From: Omphiscola glabra
Lineage: Eukaryota; Mollusca; Gastropoda; Lymnaeidae
Direction: 5' to 3'
DNA: 64,000 nucleotides
Assembly (NCBI GenBank): GCA_964017045.1
Contig: OZ024796.1
Location: forward strand, 21,537,510-21,601,509
Shown here: positions 47,219-59,010 of the stretch, piece by piece
How positions within the stretch are numbered: the first letter of the stretch is position 1
Layout of the letters: every line of letters begins with the position of its first letter
Notes under the pieces: model-generated
Told to the model about the DNA's origin: nothing
Databases searched by the model: none
The model's input: the letters and a program-made list of their open reading frames with translations, nothing else
Program-made: the position numbers and the translations under genes

Positions 47219-47901
47219 TGTTACGACCTGGATCGTTAATGGATTCTGGTTTGGCGGCATGGCGACTGTGAGATGTTTTGTTAGCGCAAGATTGTGGGGT
47301 CAGAGGTGAAATTGGTTCGTGTTGAGGAATTAGTGTAGCTGGGTGGGGGGGGGGTGAACAGACGGAGGGGATAAAAGCTGTGAGCTGGTTAGATCATGTA
47401 ATAAAAGTTCTATTATTGTATCTTCATTGGATGCTGTTGTTTTGTTCTTTATTGGAACTGATGTGACAATATATTCGTCAACCCTGTAGAAGACCCTAGA
47501 CTAACGAAAGTAGACAGCAACGGAGTAAACTGTAACATTTGTGAAACTATAACATTTGACATGATCTAATCGCAGCCAATGTCAATTCATCAATGTAGAT
47601 AATAATAACTCTATTCTCTCTAACTACTCTCGACTCTACACTAACTCTAACGATCTACTCTGACTCTACTCTCTGTCAACTACATCCTGGGTCTACCAAC
47701 CCCGTCTCTACTACTGTTAACTAACCAGCTCACAGCTTTTATCCCCTCCGTCTGTTCACCCCCCCCCCCCCCCAAACACAGCTACACTAATTGCTCAACA
47801 CGAACCAATTTCACCTCTGACCCCACAATCTTGCGCTAACACAACATCTCACAGTCGCCATGCCGCCAACCCAGAATTCATTAACGATCCAGGTCGTAAC
47901 A
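47219..47901. mobile_element. 683-bp foldback element
   Basis: The left arm (47219-47392) and right arm (47721-47901) are near-exact inverted copies of about 175 bp, starting TGTTACGACCTGG and ending CCAGGTCGTAACA. A G-run in one arm is a longer C-run in the other. The 330-bp middle is AT-rich and non-coding. No clear target duplication is seen. Confidence 0.75.
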
Positions 47902-48944
47902 CACCCCTTGTAAGGTTATAGATTTGAAACTTTCTCTCTATTAACAGTCAGTTAGTATCACAAGAAAGAGTTCTCATTTATTGGCCAGCCTGTAAGGCTA
48001 CCTAACTTGCCCACCCCCCACACACCCACCAACCAGACGTTCCATTTTGTAGAGGACAAAGAATTCTATTATCGTAGTAAGTAGACCGTAATCGTTGATC
48101 GGCATTCTAGCATGACGTAAACACATACCCAGGACCAGGGCACACAGAATCGTGTGGGTTATGATTCACTGAAGTTGTCTCCCAGATTTTTCATCTATGG
48201 CAGGCCAAACCAAAAGAAACGCTAACAAAATGTATACACAAATATGATTTAAAGTGGATAGTACATCAAATTTGTAAGCAGTGTTGGGCAATGGCTCAAA
48301 GTTTTTCACGGACTTGCACACGAGGATGTGCTACAAACTAAAACTGGCTGAAAGAGGGTGTGTCTAATATTATGGTGTGTAGCTACATATTTCTTGTTTA
48401 CACAAGGAATAAAAAAAAAACCACCCCTCGTGAAAAAAAAAGGGGGACTTTTTTTTTTCTTTCCTATGACAATGTCAATAAGGAGACCAAACGGTTTGGT
48501 TTCTCTGAGACGTTTATTAATAGATTCTTAGGTTAGTAGATTCTTTTTATTTACGTGGCTAGGTTAGTGGCTTCTATCTTATTGAAATCACTTAGACTTA
48601 ATTTTTTTTATATATATATACAGATTTGAAGTAACGCTAGGCCAAAGATTGGCTCAAACTTGGGATAGGATTTTACGTTTCGAGAAATTAAAGGTGATTG
48701 GTGAAATTATATCAATAAATAATGTGAAGTGTAATTTAGTCTCTAATGTTAAATGAGTGTACCGGTACTAAGGCAAGTGGTCGATTCCATTATAAATAAG
48801 TTTTAAAACTGTCAGATGTGTTTTTTTACATTCGTCCAACAAAATTCTACTTCTGACAACTGGATATCAAAATGTGTTGTTCTCTTCGGTGAAATGGATT
48901 ACTTCTACATGGATGGCACTTACCTTCAGAAGATGAACATATGT

Positions 48945-49170
48945 TGCTTTGCTAGAATGACAGAAGTTAACCTGATAGAGTGACATATGTTGCTTTGCTA
49001 GAATGACAGAAGTTAGTTTGATACTATAGAGTGACAGATGTTGGTTGGCTAGAAGGACAGACGTTGGTTTAGCTAGAATACCTGATGTTCGTTTGCCGGA
49101 ATGGCACATGTTGTTTTGATAGAATGAGATATGCTGATTTCCTAGAATGACAGATGTTGCTTAGCTAGAG
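48945..49170 (+). repeat. Diverged repeat of about 25 bp
   Basis: About eight degenerate units of gctagaatgacagatgttg. Confidence 0.7.
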
Positions 49171-49423
49171 TTATAAATAGATTTTCATTGTAGTCTATAT
49201 CACTTAAACATACTTCTCCTATCATATAATCTGTGTTTCTTTCAATCATCTCTGTTTTGGGGGGGGGGGGTGAACCAGAGACTAATGCAAAAAAATTGTG
49301 GTTTTGCATTTAAGAGTAATTCCCTCACCCCAAACAAGCAAAAATAAATAAAGAAATAGTGGAGCAATTATTTTTTTTAAACAAAAATAGTTATTACTAT
49401 ATATAGGCCGCCAAACATTGGTG

Positions 49424-49740
49424 ACAGCATAATGCGTGAACTGCCCATCTACTTAAGTTACTTGACAAAACAAGAACTCAAGTAACGCACATTTAATAAT
49501 CCCAATTTTCGCTACACCCCTTCCCCTCATGATACGTCACTGCACACTTTTTATTTCACGCCCATGAACTATATCAATATATTCTGATGTCCCAACCAAT
49601 TTTAAACCGAATATTTTTTTACACCATTTTTACATTGAGAAGATTTAATTTTACGATACGAAAATACATGCCTAACGCAGCTGCGTTATTTAAAATAAAA
49701 TATTTAGCGTAGTTATCGGGAATTATATTTTACGCGATAT
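49424..49740 (+). repeat. Dispersed repeat, copy 2
   Basis: Same orientation as the copy at 42 kb and about 30 bp longer through small insertions. Probably a mobile-element remnant of unknown class. Confidence 0.6.
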
Positions 49741-49876
49741 TGAACTCATTATTAAACCTTACTATCTCTCAAACATATAGAATTATTTATAACATACTCT
49801 CAATACCAAATTCGGTTATTAGGTAGCAGCCGCCGGAAATGGAAGCAGTCCACGAGTCACATCAGAAGCGTAATAT

Positions 49877-49960
49877 ATCATCATCATCATGTCCCTTAGT
49901 CACTGGACCGTTTGGGGGGGGGGGGCACAGTTGACGTGAAAACTATCCTCCCATTATATA
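49877..49960 (-). mobile_element. Second copy of the LINE 3' tail
   Basis: The (ATC)n run and the next 60 bases match the tail of the copy at 40.5 kb (shared gtccctta, ctggac, ttggg and gtgaaaactat stretches). A long G-run is expanded within it. Only the extreme 3' end is present. Confidence 0.5.
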
Positions 49961-49999
49961 TAAGAGATAATTTAATTTTAAAAGTTCGCGGAAGTAATA

Positions 50000-50760
50000 A
50001 ATTATTATTATTATTATTTTCAATGAACAAATCATGCCACTTAGTTGACACAAGGTTAAAACTACTAATGCGCGTTTGTTTTCTCCTTCTACTTTTGCTG
50101 GTGCAAACTGATCTATGATGTGCTTTAAGTCCGTTTTACCAGTTTCTTCTCTTTCACTTTCAACACTGAGAAGACCAAGTTCAAAGAACCATCTGCCTTG
50201 ACCAATAGATGTCCTTGAATAATTACAAAATAGTTTCATCTTACTGAAAGATCCTCCCGGCTAAGGAAACTGTTGGCATTATCTGGAAGGAGAAAGACAC
50301 TCTCATCTCCAGCTTAACCATCAACTTGAGAGGTTCTTCAGGTCGCGCTACATAATATACTGATACATATAGAGATAGATGGTCACATTCTCACCATGAC
50401 CATTCCCATCACCCATTGCACCATAACCACTAGCAACCACATCACTAGCCCCATAACCACTATTCTTGTATGCTCAGTTTTGTCTGAATCTTTACTTCCT
50501 CCTCATCTTGCGTCACATTTGTACTCGATCCAACTTTAGACACGTTTGTAATCGATCCAACTTTAGAGTCCAACAAACTATTTGCAGGTGCAGGTGTCTC
50601 CATGGAACCTGTCAAACTGCTTGAGCCAGGTGTTTCAATGAAAGGCATGAGGAACATGGTTGATTTTTGAATTCCTCTGCCTCCATCTTTTGTTTCTTTT
50701 ACCCTCCAGCTCCAGTTTTCTTCTTTGTGTCAAATCATTTCATGATCTTTTTTCTTTTAA
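50000..50760 (-). pseudogene. Internally deleted hAT-type transposase relic (ZMYM-like)
   Basis: On the minus strand the order is: a basic Lys/Glu-rich start near 50750 (TKKKTGAGG), a Ser/Thr-rich open frame at 50657-50460, then from 50370 a segment ending MKLFCNYSRTSIGQ, LGLLSVESERE and DLKHIIDQFA. The last part resembles the C-terminal dimerisation region of hAT transposases and of the ZMYM proteins derived from them. The catalytic middle is absent and stops interrupt the frame. The assignment is from remembered family pattern. Confidence 0.45.
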
Positions 50761-51781
50761 AACAAATAAATAATAAAATACCGGTAGTAGAGTATAAACC
50801 GATAGTACAATTCGAACAAGAACAATTATAAAATTGTATAATTTTTACTTCAAAAAAATATTATTTGTTCGTATTTAGAAACATGTAATGGGTACTGATG
50901 CAGAAATTATGACTTTGTCTGACCAGACTACGAAGCGCAACATATCTTTTTATTAAGTAAGCTGTGATGATTAGGGATGAGTGTTTATATTTTTGTAGGG
51001 TGACCCCCCCCCCCTTTTTTTCCTTAACCCCCTTCAACAAAATGAAGCTCATTGTGGTTTCCCCAGATTAGAAGCTGCCACTTTTTTTTTTAATGAATTT
51101 TTGGCGCCCCCTTCAAGTGGCACCCAGGGCATCTAAAAGTGGTGTTAGTCGTGTTCCGTTGTGTGACATTCTTTGTACACATCTATTCGTTTTATAGCCC
51201 CGCTTATTGTGACATTCTAACCCACCATTTTATGTACAACTATAACTATAACAGAGAATGTAGTGACATCCTAGCTTTTTAATGCACCCCCCCCCCCCCA
51301 AAAAAAACAACAACAAAAAAAAACCCATCACCGGTTCATCCTCCTGGCTACTTTGTGTTCGTTGATCAAAAAAACAACCCGACCGCCATAACTGATGGTT
51401 TTATGACACATAACTTCTTTATAGTTGACAAGTTTTACACACTATGTAGCTGACATTACTTGATGTGTGTGTTCAAAAGATATCAACTCAGCTTTGTAGT
51501 TTAATACACGATTTCAAAATGAAGTTGGACTATACAAAATTAGCAGTCGGAGAACTGTAAACACAAAGAGATTAGAGAAAGTATTTGTATATTTTTGTGA
51601 ATAATTTCAGATAATGAAACTTGCGGTAAGTGGATTTCGAGCAGTTCTTATATTTTACTGGTTAATATTCACTAAAATAAGTAAGATATGCACTGTTGTA
51701 ATCAATACTTGGTTTTCTTGAAAAAAATTTGTTTTAAGCGTATTGTATAAAGGCGTTTTCAGCTGGTGTTATAATAGAAAT

Positions 51782-52105
51782 CTAGAAATAGGCCAATAAC
51801 TCAAACCTACTTCTTCTATACAAATTGTCATTTAAATGAGCTAAATAGTTGACATATTTGATATTTGAACTAAATATCTGATCGATTCTACAACTGACGA
51901 ATGTTTTCATGCAGTTATGAGATGTGATCCCGTTGGACGCCATCAACATTCCACGGATATAATCTTCCATTAAAGAAAATAAAACCCCACTCCCATTGCA
52001 GTGCTGATCTCGTGCGTGTCCAATGAAGGCTGCGTCCATTGTGTTGGGAATGCCTGAGTGACAGTTGTAACTGCAGGCAGAACTGAAGTGAAGATTTAAA
52101 CACAT
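51782..52105 (-). other. Open frame of unknown nature, possibly a metalloprotease relic
   Basis: A 107-codon minus-strand frame holds GHARDQHCNGSG, then MLMASNGITSHN, KTFVSCRIDQIF. The order His-containing motif, then MA.NG, then F..C.ID is faintly like the zinc-binding and following region of ADAM/ADAMTS proteases, but the HExxH motif is absent. It could also be chance. No splice partners were found. Confidence 0.2.
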
Positions 52106-53687
52106 TTAGAGAAAGAGGCCGGGGGAAGAAAAAAAATTGGGGTGGGGGGGGGGGCTCGTTCCGTGACGTTCTCGTGTCTCAGGTACTTGTAATGTCTTTA
52201 TCACTAGTATAACTAAATACTGTCTGAGACAACGCCGTGTGTCAGTGCATGTGTGTTACTGCGTCATGGCTTTTTAAATGTGTTGCAAGGGAAATTTAGA
52301 GAAAACAATGTAATTTCACGACTTGACATGTCGTTGGAGAGTAAAGTCTTTGTTCTGCAAGAGGTAGCTGCAGATAGCATGCTGTGAACTTATGTCTTTC
52401 CTTTTTTTATAAAAAAAATATTTAAAAAATTAGAAAGGATTATGATTAGGAGTGACACCAGAGGAGTATCAGGCAGAGGGGTACAGGGGTATTAGCTTCT
52501 CCTCCTCCAAAATTTGTTCGAATGGCATTTTTTTTCCGATTTAAAAAGCAATAAAAAAAATTTGACTGCCAATTCCATAGTGACCAAGACTAAACGAACG
52601 TAGGCTTCCGCTATACATTTTACTTTAGATGGGTCGTGCTTTTATTTTTGCTAAATCCACCAATAATTGAATTAACCTTATTCTGATTTTTTAATTATTC
52701 GTAAAAATGTCCATTCGAACCAATATCCGTCAAACTAATTTCATGTCATTTTGTAAAAAAAAAATATTCCGGTAAGCCCTCTAGGGCAGGCCTGCTCTAG
52801 GGTAATTGTATTTGTTCTATATCCTTTCCTCTCTTAATTTTATATTTCTTGTGTGTGGGGGAAAAAATGGGGGTGGGGGATAAAAGCACTAAGGTATAAA
52901 TACCATATCTCGAAAAATATTTAGTGGAGATAAAACTATTGTCTTTAAAAAAACTTATTTTTAGGACATGTTTGTGTTGATATGTCTGTTCTCCCGGGTT
53001 TGTAACTGGTCCATAAAAATATCTATAACAGTGCAGCAGATTCTATCTTAACAAATGTTCCTTCTCCTTAAAATCAAACAATCGATTCAACTTAAATGGT
53101 ATACTTTGAGTTGTTTTGTTGACAAAATTTCATCTCGGAGGACATCAAGACAATCCGGATTTGAACGTGGAAAATGAAAATTTAAATTTGCGTTAAGTTC
53201 AAAGTTCAAGTAGGAAAGTTTCATTATCTAAAAAAAAATAATAAATGGTTTAGAGACGAAGTAAAATTTCAAAATAATTTAGCACCTTTAAAATTCAAAT
53301 TAAAATTAAAAGAAATTGTATCTCCCCCTCAGACTTGACCACAGCACAGAATACTTTCAATAACAGCACACAAACCACTGGAGTGATAAAGGAAATTCAG
53401 AAATTCATTTAACAACTCACGAAGCTTCCAGAAGTTGTTGGTTTTTTGTGGGTTTTTTTTTTTTTTTTTTTGGTCTGCATGCAAAGAAATACCGGAATGA
53501 AATGAAGCTCAATTGCTATAGTGAATTATGGCTGCACTATGAGGGTAGTCATCGAGACCATAGGAAAAAATCTTGTTTTCAAAACGTATAGTTTGAGTTA
53601 GAATATACGTGCTGCCTGCAATATGCAATCATGCTACAGTATAAGATTGTTCAACAGAAGAGCGTACGGTAGCATTCATCTCTAGAC

Positions 53688-53838
53688 ATGGGGCTGTCTA
53701 AGAAATTGGGTGCCATAACGCAAAGAGTAGCGGTTCCGGAATCGAGGGACGTCCCTTACAAGTGGAGCAACCAGACGTACACCGTACAAGAAATACTTCA
53801 CAAGTTTAAACTTCCCTGTGTAGTCCAGTGTGCCACAG
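53688..53838 (+). CDS. CABIT gene exon 1
   Basis: The ATG is in context gacATGG. It encodes 50 residues plus one base, ending at acag|gtcagt. The start MGLSKKLGAITQRV precedes the first CABIT strand (VPYKWSNQTYTVQEIL). No earlier in-frame Met is supported. Confidence 0.7.
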
Positions 53839-56800
53839 GTCAGTTCTGTGTGTCGTCACGTGTGCTGCAAATCATGTGTGTATTGGCGTGTGTAATACTT
53901 GTCAGTGTGTGCGTAGTGCAGTGTGCTACGGAGTATATGTTGTCGCGTGTCAATGTCATACAATGCATATCACTATGTGTGTTGTCAGGTTTGCAACTTC
54001 TCATTATATTATGTTACACGCATCATTATCTAATGTGGGAAATACTCTTTGATCTTTTTCTATAAACGTTTCCATTATACAACATGATTTTTAAGCATAT
54101 ATTGGTAATATTATTACATATATATATAACATATCATCATATATTACATTTAAAGACTATATTACATATTAAATACACATTAAATTAAAAGTATATATTT
54201 CATTTAAAGGATAGTTACTGTATCCCTTATTTATCGTTTATGTTATAGTTTGAATGATGTCCCGTAACTTTTCATCCCTGTCTTGTATTCAAACTATGAC
54301 AGAATCGTGCACGGTGCTGTGGTCGGACTTCCAGTTTGATCTAAGGCAGCCACTCCTCTTCTACAGCAGGAGAACCGTGCGGAAGGTGCACGCTATCAGC
54401 CTAAAGGCCGACCTCGCCAACAGTGAGACCTTGGATGAGATTGGGCCACCACTGGCCATCCCAGAAGACTATGAAGGTACACGGCGAGTACTGCATTAAA
54501 TGTCCTTATATTATGGTGTGAGCACCCCTAATGCCAGTGACTGGAAATATTTGCATATAATTCGAATAGTCGTGCCCTCACGTTACAATGACAAGTTCAT
54601 GCAATTTTACACGCATTACTTAAATGTTAAACCATTCCCAGGCAATTATAATAACTTGATTTGTGCTTCCATTCATTTCACAGGATGGTTCGGCGCCACA
54701 CTAAAAGGAATTAACAAAATAAAGCGTCATTTGAGGATAGAGGCCGTCGCCAACTCGACTGCTCGTCGCTTTCTCGTCACAACTCAGTGCCCCGCCTTCA
54801 CATCAAGCCGGACACCGGACGGGAGCTTTGAATACGCCCCCCACGATGTGATGCCCGGCGAGGTGCTGAAGAGGGTCTGCGTTATGGAAGGATCGCCCGG
54901 TGACCCGGACGCACCGCAAATTCTGAGAGATCACGGTCCTTGTCTGGAGTGCTTGGACGAGAAGGGCGAAGATGTGGTCATCCCACTCTCTCGCAGAGTT
55001 ATGTGCTACGAGCTGGCCGAAGAATACCCGGATGACGGAGAAAGGGTGTTTCGCATAGCTGCGCTTATGACCACCGGGACTTCCAAACTTCCCAGAATTT
55101 TTCAACTCGTTCACGGGGAACCCCCTGTTTTGAAATACGCTTTCACCGGAATGATAAGGTGCTACAGTGTGTTTACGGAAGAGACTATCCTGGCCGCGAC
55201 GCTGGACGACCCCAAGTCTATCTGCCTAGAACTGGCCACGGATTCCACTGCCAGGTTCAGAATAGGGCTCAATGACGCCGCCATAAAAAGAACATGCGAG
55301 TACAGCAATGCGAACCAAATCTGCGATTCGTTTGGCCCGAAATTTCTCACCGGCATCAAGGTCTCCTTCTCGCTCAAGCCCGAGTTCGTTGGACGGGACG
55401 ATGTCGAGATGTCATCCAACGACAACGAGATGTCATCCAACGACAACGAGATGTCATCCAACGACAACGAGAGTCTCAGCGACATGCAGGACGTCAATGC
55501 AGACTCGGAGTTTGAAATCGCCTGGGGTTCTGTCCAGAAGACCAGACTGCTGACGTCCTCCCAAGCTACCGATGACGAGGGAAGAACGACAGAGACTGAG
55601 ATCGGTCGTGTGGTGGAAGCGGTCCATTTACAGGACGTGCAGAATTCTGAAAAACCGTTTGTTGAACCCAGAACTCTAAACACTGAAACCACTGAGCAGA
55701 GGAACGACAGCGGTGAATTTCATGACCACCAAGCGTTCACAGAGCAAGAGATGGTCGACTTGATGGAGAAGAAAGGCTTAATTGAACTGAAGGCGGAAAC
55801 GATTCCGGAATTTGGTTCGATTCGGGAAACACGAATCCGAGACAATCCACTGTATTATTTTATGCAAAGAAACCCGGGCCAAAACCCGTTCAATGGCATG
55901 GAGGAGGACTGCATCTCTGAATCTTCGAAGACTGGCGACGGCACTTTAGATGACGTCGCAGATGACACCATCAATGACGTTGTGTATGACGCGGTTGAAG
56001 AAAACCCGTTAATGTATTTATTCCAACCATTAACGAAGTCAGGACCAGCAGAGGTGACGAACAGGAGTGTGACTGAATTAGGAAGTTTGACAAAAGAGAG
56101 CGTGCGACAAAAACTTTCTTCGGCCAGTTCTGTATCGGGATTTGACCACGTTGTTTGTAAACCAGCCCAGGAGTACAAGGAATCTCACTCTGAGAGTGAC
56201 AGTGATGGAAGTGACAGCGATGGAAGTGACAGCGATGGAAGTGACAGTGATAGAAGTGACGGTGATATTTTTGAGACTTCTGGGGGTCTGGACGAAAATT
56301 CTACAACAACGCTTCATATTCGCCCAGGCATTCTGGAATCTCAATATGTTAAGAGATTGAACAGCAAAGATGCTAATATTGATGACAACAGGTTGGATGA
56401 TAAGAATAATAACATAGGTGCCATTGATGATAACATAGAGTATCACATATATGAAAACGTGGATGACATAATTTATGAGGACTACCACCAATCTGACACT
56501 GACTCCGAGTCACAGGCTGTTGATGATCTCATGTCGCTGGCACTCGAGGAGACGGAAAAATTGTCCGCCTCTTCCCTTGATGTTTCAGTGACGAGCGGAA
56601 GCTGCGCACAAACACAACCTAACGGAGGGAATTGCGTGGGAAATCGGAGCTCTTCTCCGGCGAAATGCGAGGTTAAACCAATTACCGCGGATGCAGCAAC
56701 ATCGTCTGCTGAGAAAGATAAATCTGACGAAGCGGTAACGCGATTGAACAATTTGATAGAGGAAGTGACAGCGCTCGTAAACACATCAAGTAATCGGATA

Positions 56801-58084
56801 CTCGATGTTAGGAGGAGTCCACGGGAGATGAATAGGAGCAGGGCAAACTCGAATACAGCAAAGGACGAGGATCCAGTGAGTCGCGGCCATCGAGGAAGTA
56901 ACGAAAGGCTGAATGACAACCCGGACAGCCCATCTGATGTAGACTTGAAAACTTGTGTTACACATTCGACGAATCAAACATACGATACTCCGAGATCTGA
57001 CAAAGATGCGCCCACTTTATTTGTGCAAGCGTCGAGTAAAAAGAATGTCTCAGTGCTAAATGTTTTAGATACGAAAAGTCACATGACTGCTTCGAAAAGT
57101 GACTGTGAAATTTTGTTGTTTACAGAACAGAAACACCCCATCGGTACGACATCTACGTTCACACCTGTGACACCTGAATCAGGCATGTCGACATCTACGT
57201 TCACACCTGTGACACCTGAATCAGGCATGTCGACATCTACATTCACACCTGTGACACCTGAATCAGGCAGGTCGACATCTACGTTCACACCTGTGACACC
57301 TGAATCAGGCAGGTCGACATCTACGTTCACACCTGTGACACCTGAATCAGGCAGGTCAAAATCAGACGATTCGCCAGGTGTTCTGAGGCGATCACGTGCT
57401 GAGGTTAACCTGTCCAGCGCAGTACCTCAAGGTCCGCAACAAACGAAAAGCACACCGTGGTCACTCGCATTCAGCTCTACATCAGACCCTATGTTGAACA
57501 GTATCGTTAGTCATGCAAAGTCACTTGACCAACGATTCTTATCCCGCAGAACTACTAATTTCCCTCATGAACATCCGCACAGCCCAGGCCAAGATGCCAG
57601 GCCAGCTGTTGGTTCTGTCTCGCGGACAGATGATGGGTATTTCCAAACCGTTCGGACTAATGTGTCTTCATTAAAAGGGAACGTGTTAACGCCCTTGCAA
57701 AACAATGAAATAATGATCTCCCCTACCTCCAGCGTCAGCAGCTTGAACAGCAGCATCACCAGCTTGAACAGCAGCATTACCGTAGTCAGCTGCTTGAACC
57801 CGGAAATGAAAGAACTAGACGGACTCAGTTTTTCCGAGGACGTACCGGAGAGCGACTCCGAGAGCAATTCAGAGTTATCTCACTTCTCGGTCAGGTCAGA
57901 ACGCTCGCTTGTGTTGGAGAAAGAAAAAGTTTCTTTGAAACGTGATTCCGATTCGGACCTGTTCAAGATGGCGGACAAATTTTCGTTTTCCCGAAGTGGG
58001 AAATTAAAATCCGGCAAAAATAGAACCGTTGGATCTCGTGCTTATATTCTGTCTCAAGAGTTTGAAAACGAAGACTTTGTTTAA
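53688..58084 (+). CDS. CABIT-domain adaptor protein (THEMIS/GAREM-like), 1241 aa, 3 exons
   Basis: Exons are 53688-53838, 54303-54476 and 54684-58084, all joined in phase 1. The N-terminal 330 or so residues match the CABIT fold seen in GAREM and THEMIS: YKWSNQTYTVQEILHKFKLP, then LLFYSRRTVRKVHAISLKAD, then GWFGATLKG and the second half with PCLECLDEKGEDVVIPLS. CABIT proteins act as cytoplasmic adaptors or phosphatase regulators downstream of tyrosine kinases. The remaining 900 residues are predicted disordered and acidic/Ser-rich, with several internal repeats and a YENV motif at Tyr698, the pYxN pattern bound by the GRB2 SH2 domain. No SAM domain is seen at the C-terminus, unlike GAREM. There is no signal peptide or membrane segment. 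A TATAAG lies at 53640-53645, and AATAAA lies at 58175-58180. Confidence 0.75.
54303..54476 (+). CDS. CABIT gene exon 2
   Basis: The acceptor is ctatgacag and the donor gaag|gtacac. It is 174 bp, phase 1-1. It encodes ESCTVLWSDFQFDL and LLFYSRRTVRKVHAISLKAD, matching the CABIT segment where a hydrophobic strand precedes the conserved A.s.......ig..l.IP.dy.G region (here PPLAIPEDYEG). Confidence 0.8.
54684..58084 (+). CDS. CABIT gene exon 3 (rest of CABIT domain and long tail)
   Basis: The acceptor is atttcacag. The exon runs open for 1133 codons to TAA at 58082-58084. The open frame extends upstream into the intron to 54500, but that part lacks CABIT similarity and is excluded. The tail holds three EMSSNDN units (from 55406), an SDSDG acidic run (from 56190), paired NPLYYFMQ / NPLMYLFQ motifs and five 14-residue TFTPVTPES units (57150-57357). 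Confidence 0.8.
55406..55470 (+). repeat. 21-bp coding repeat, 3 units
   Basis: Units of gagatgtcatccaacgacaac encode EMSSNDN in the CABIT protein just after the CABIT domain. Confidence 0.9.
57145..57357 (+). repeat. 42-bp coding repeat, 5 units
   Basis: Units encode TFTPVTPESGRSTS (or GMSTS) in the CABIT protein tail. The DNA copies are almost identical, including third codon positions. Confidence 0.95.
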
Positions 58085-58174
58085 GTTTGGGAGAACTAAT
58101 TTTTTGATAGCAGCGGCAACCTTGATTTCCCGATTCGATGCAGATTGGCTGTGTATTTAAAAAAATGTAATGAT

Positions 58175-58180
58175 AATAAA
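58175..58180 (+). terminator. Polyadenylation signal of the CABIT gene
   Basis: The first AATAAA after the CABIT stop codon, 90 bases downstream of it. Confidence 0.5.
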
Positions 58181-58780
58181 CGATGAAACTAAATGAACTG
58201 TTGTAAGTAAAAAAACAATAATTGAAAAACGGGCGCAAGGTATTTTATCAATGTAAATAAGCGATGTAATATTTTGTATTATACTCTGGATCATAATATG
58301 TATCACATTGTATGAATTATAGATCTCTGCCAGTTGTATAACAATTTTAATGTAATTTAAATGAATATTTATTGCGGCCGTAATGCTTCAAACGCCCCAC
58401 CCCCTTTCATTTATTGTTACATTTGCAGTTTCCCTTGCACCTTTTTCAAATAAGTTTCACTCCTAATGCGTATAGTGTCCACAAAAGTATGGTCCAAATG
58501 GTGTTTTTAGTTTATTGCCAGGAACATTATGTTGCGTACATGTTTCATACATCTTGTTTGAAGTTGTAACAATGACACGTAGTTTAGTTATACATGTTTT
58601 ATATTGGCATTTGAAAGGTTAAACTAAAGAGAATGCATTTCAAGTTTTATCAGTGCTGCATATAAATGTACCTAGAAAAAGGCTCTGGCCATGCTACGTA
58701 TGTTTATCTAGTTAGATTCTTTTACCCATCTCACCGTTGATGATTTGAGCCAAAGGAAAATCCTTTGATATAATTTACGG

Positions 58781-59010
58781 TATGTTTCTTCACCATAGGG
58801 CCGAGATGGCCATTGCGTTATGTTTCTTCACCATAGGGCCGGGATGGCCATTACGTGATGTTTCTTCACCATAGGGCCGGGATGGCCATTACGTTATGTT
58901 TCTTCACCATAGGGCCGGGATGGCCATTACGTTATGTTTCTTCACCATAGGGCTGAGATGGCCATTACGTTATGTTTCTTCACCATAGGGCCAAGATGGC
59001 CATTACGTTA
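58781..59010 (+). repeat. 38-bp minisatellite, 6 units
   Basis: Units of tatgtttcttcaccataggg then ccgggatggccattacgt. Confidence 0.9.

Larger units (their letters stand above)
39690..53637. other. Intergenic region between the minus-strand secreted gene and the CABIT gene
   Basis: About 14 kb of head-to-head spacer. It holds the LINE tails, arrays, MITE, foldback and hAT relic listed separately. The stretches 41700-44290, 45610-47200, 47905-48940 and 52110-53640 contain homopolymer runs and short frames but nothing I can support as a gene. Confidence 0.5.

Noticed and set aside
54500..54683. 5' extension of the long CABIT open frame, with an apparent start at 54500
   Set aside because: This part precedes a good acceptor at 54683, has no CABIT likeness, and the exon at 54303-54476 joins in phase to 54684.
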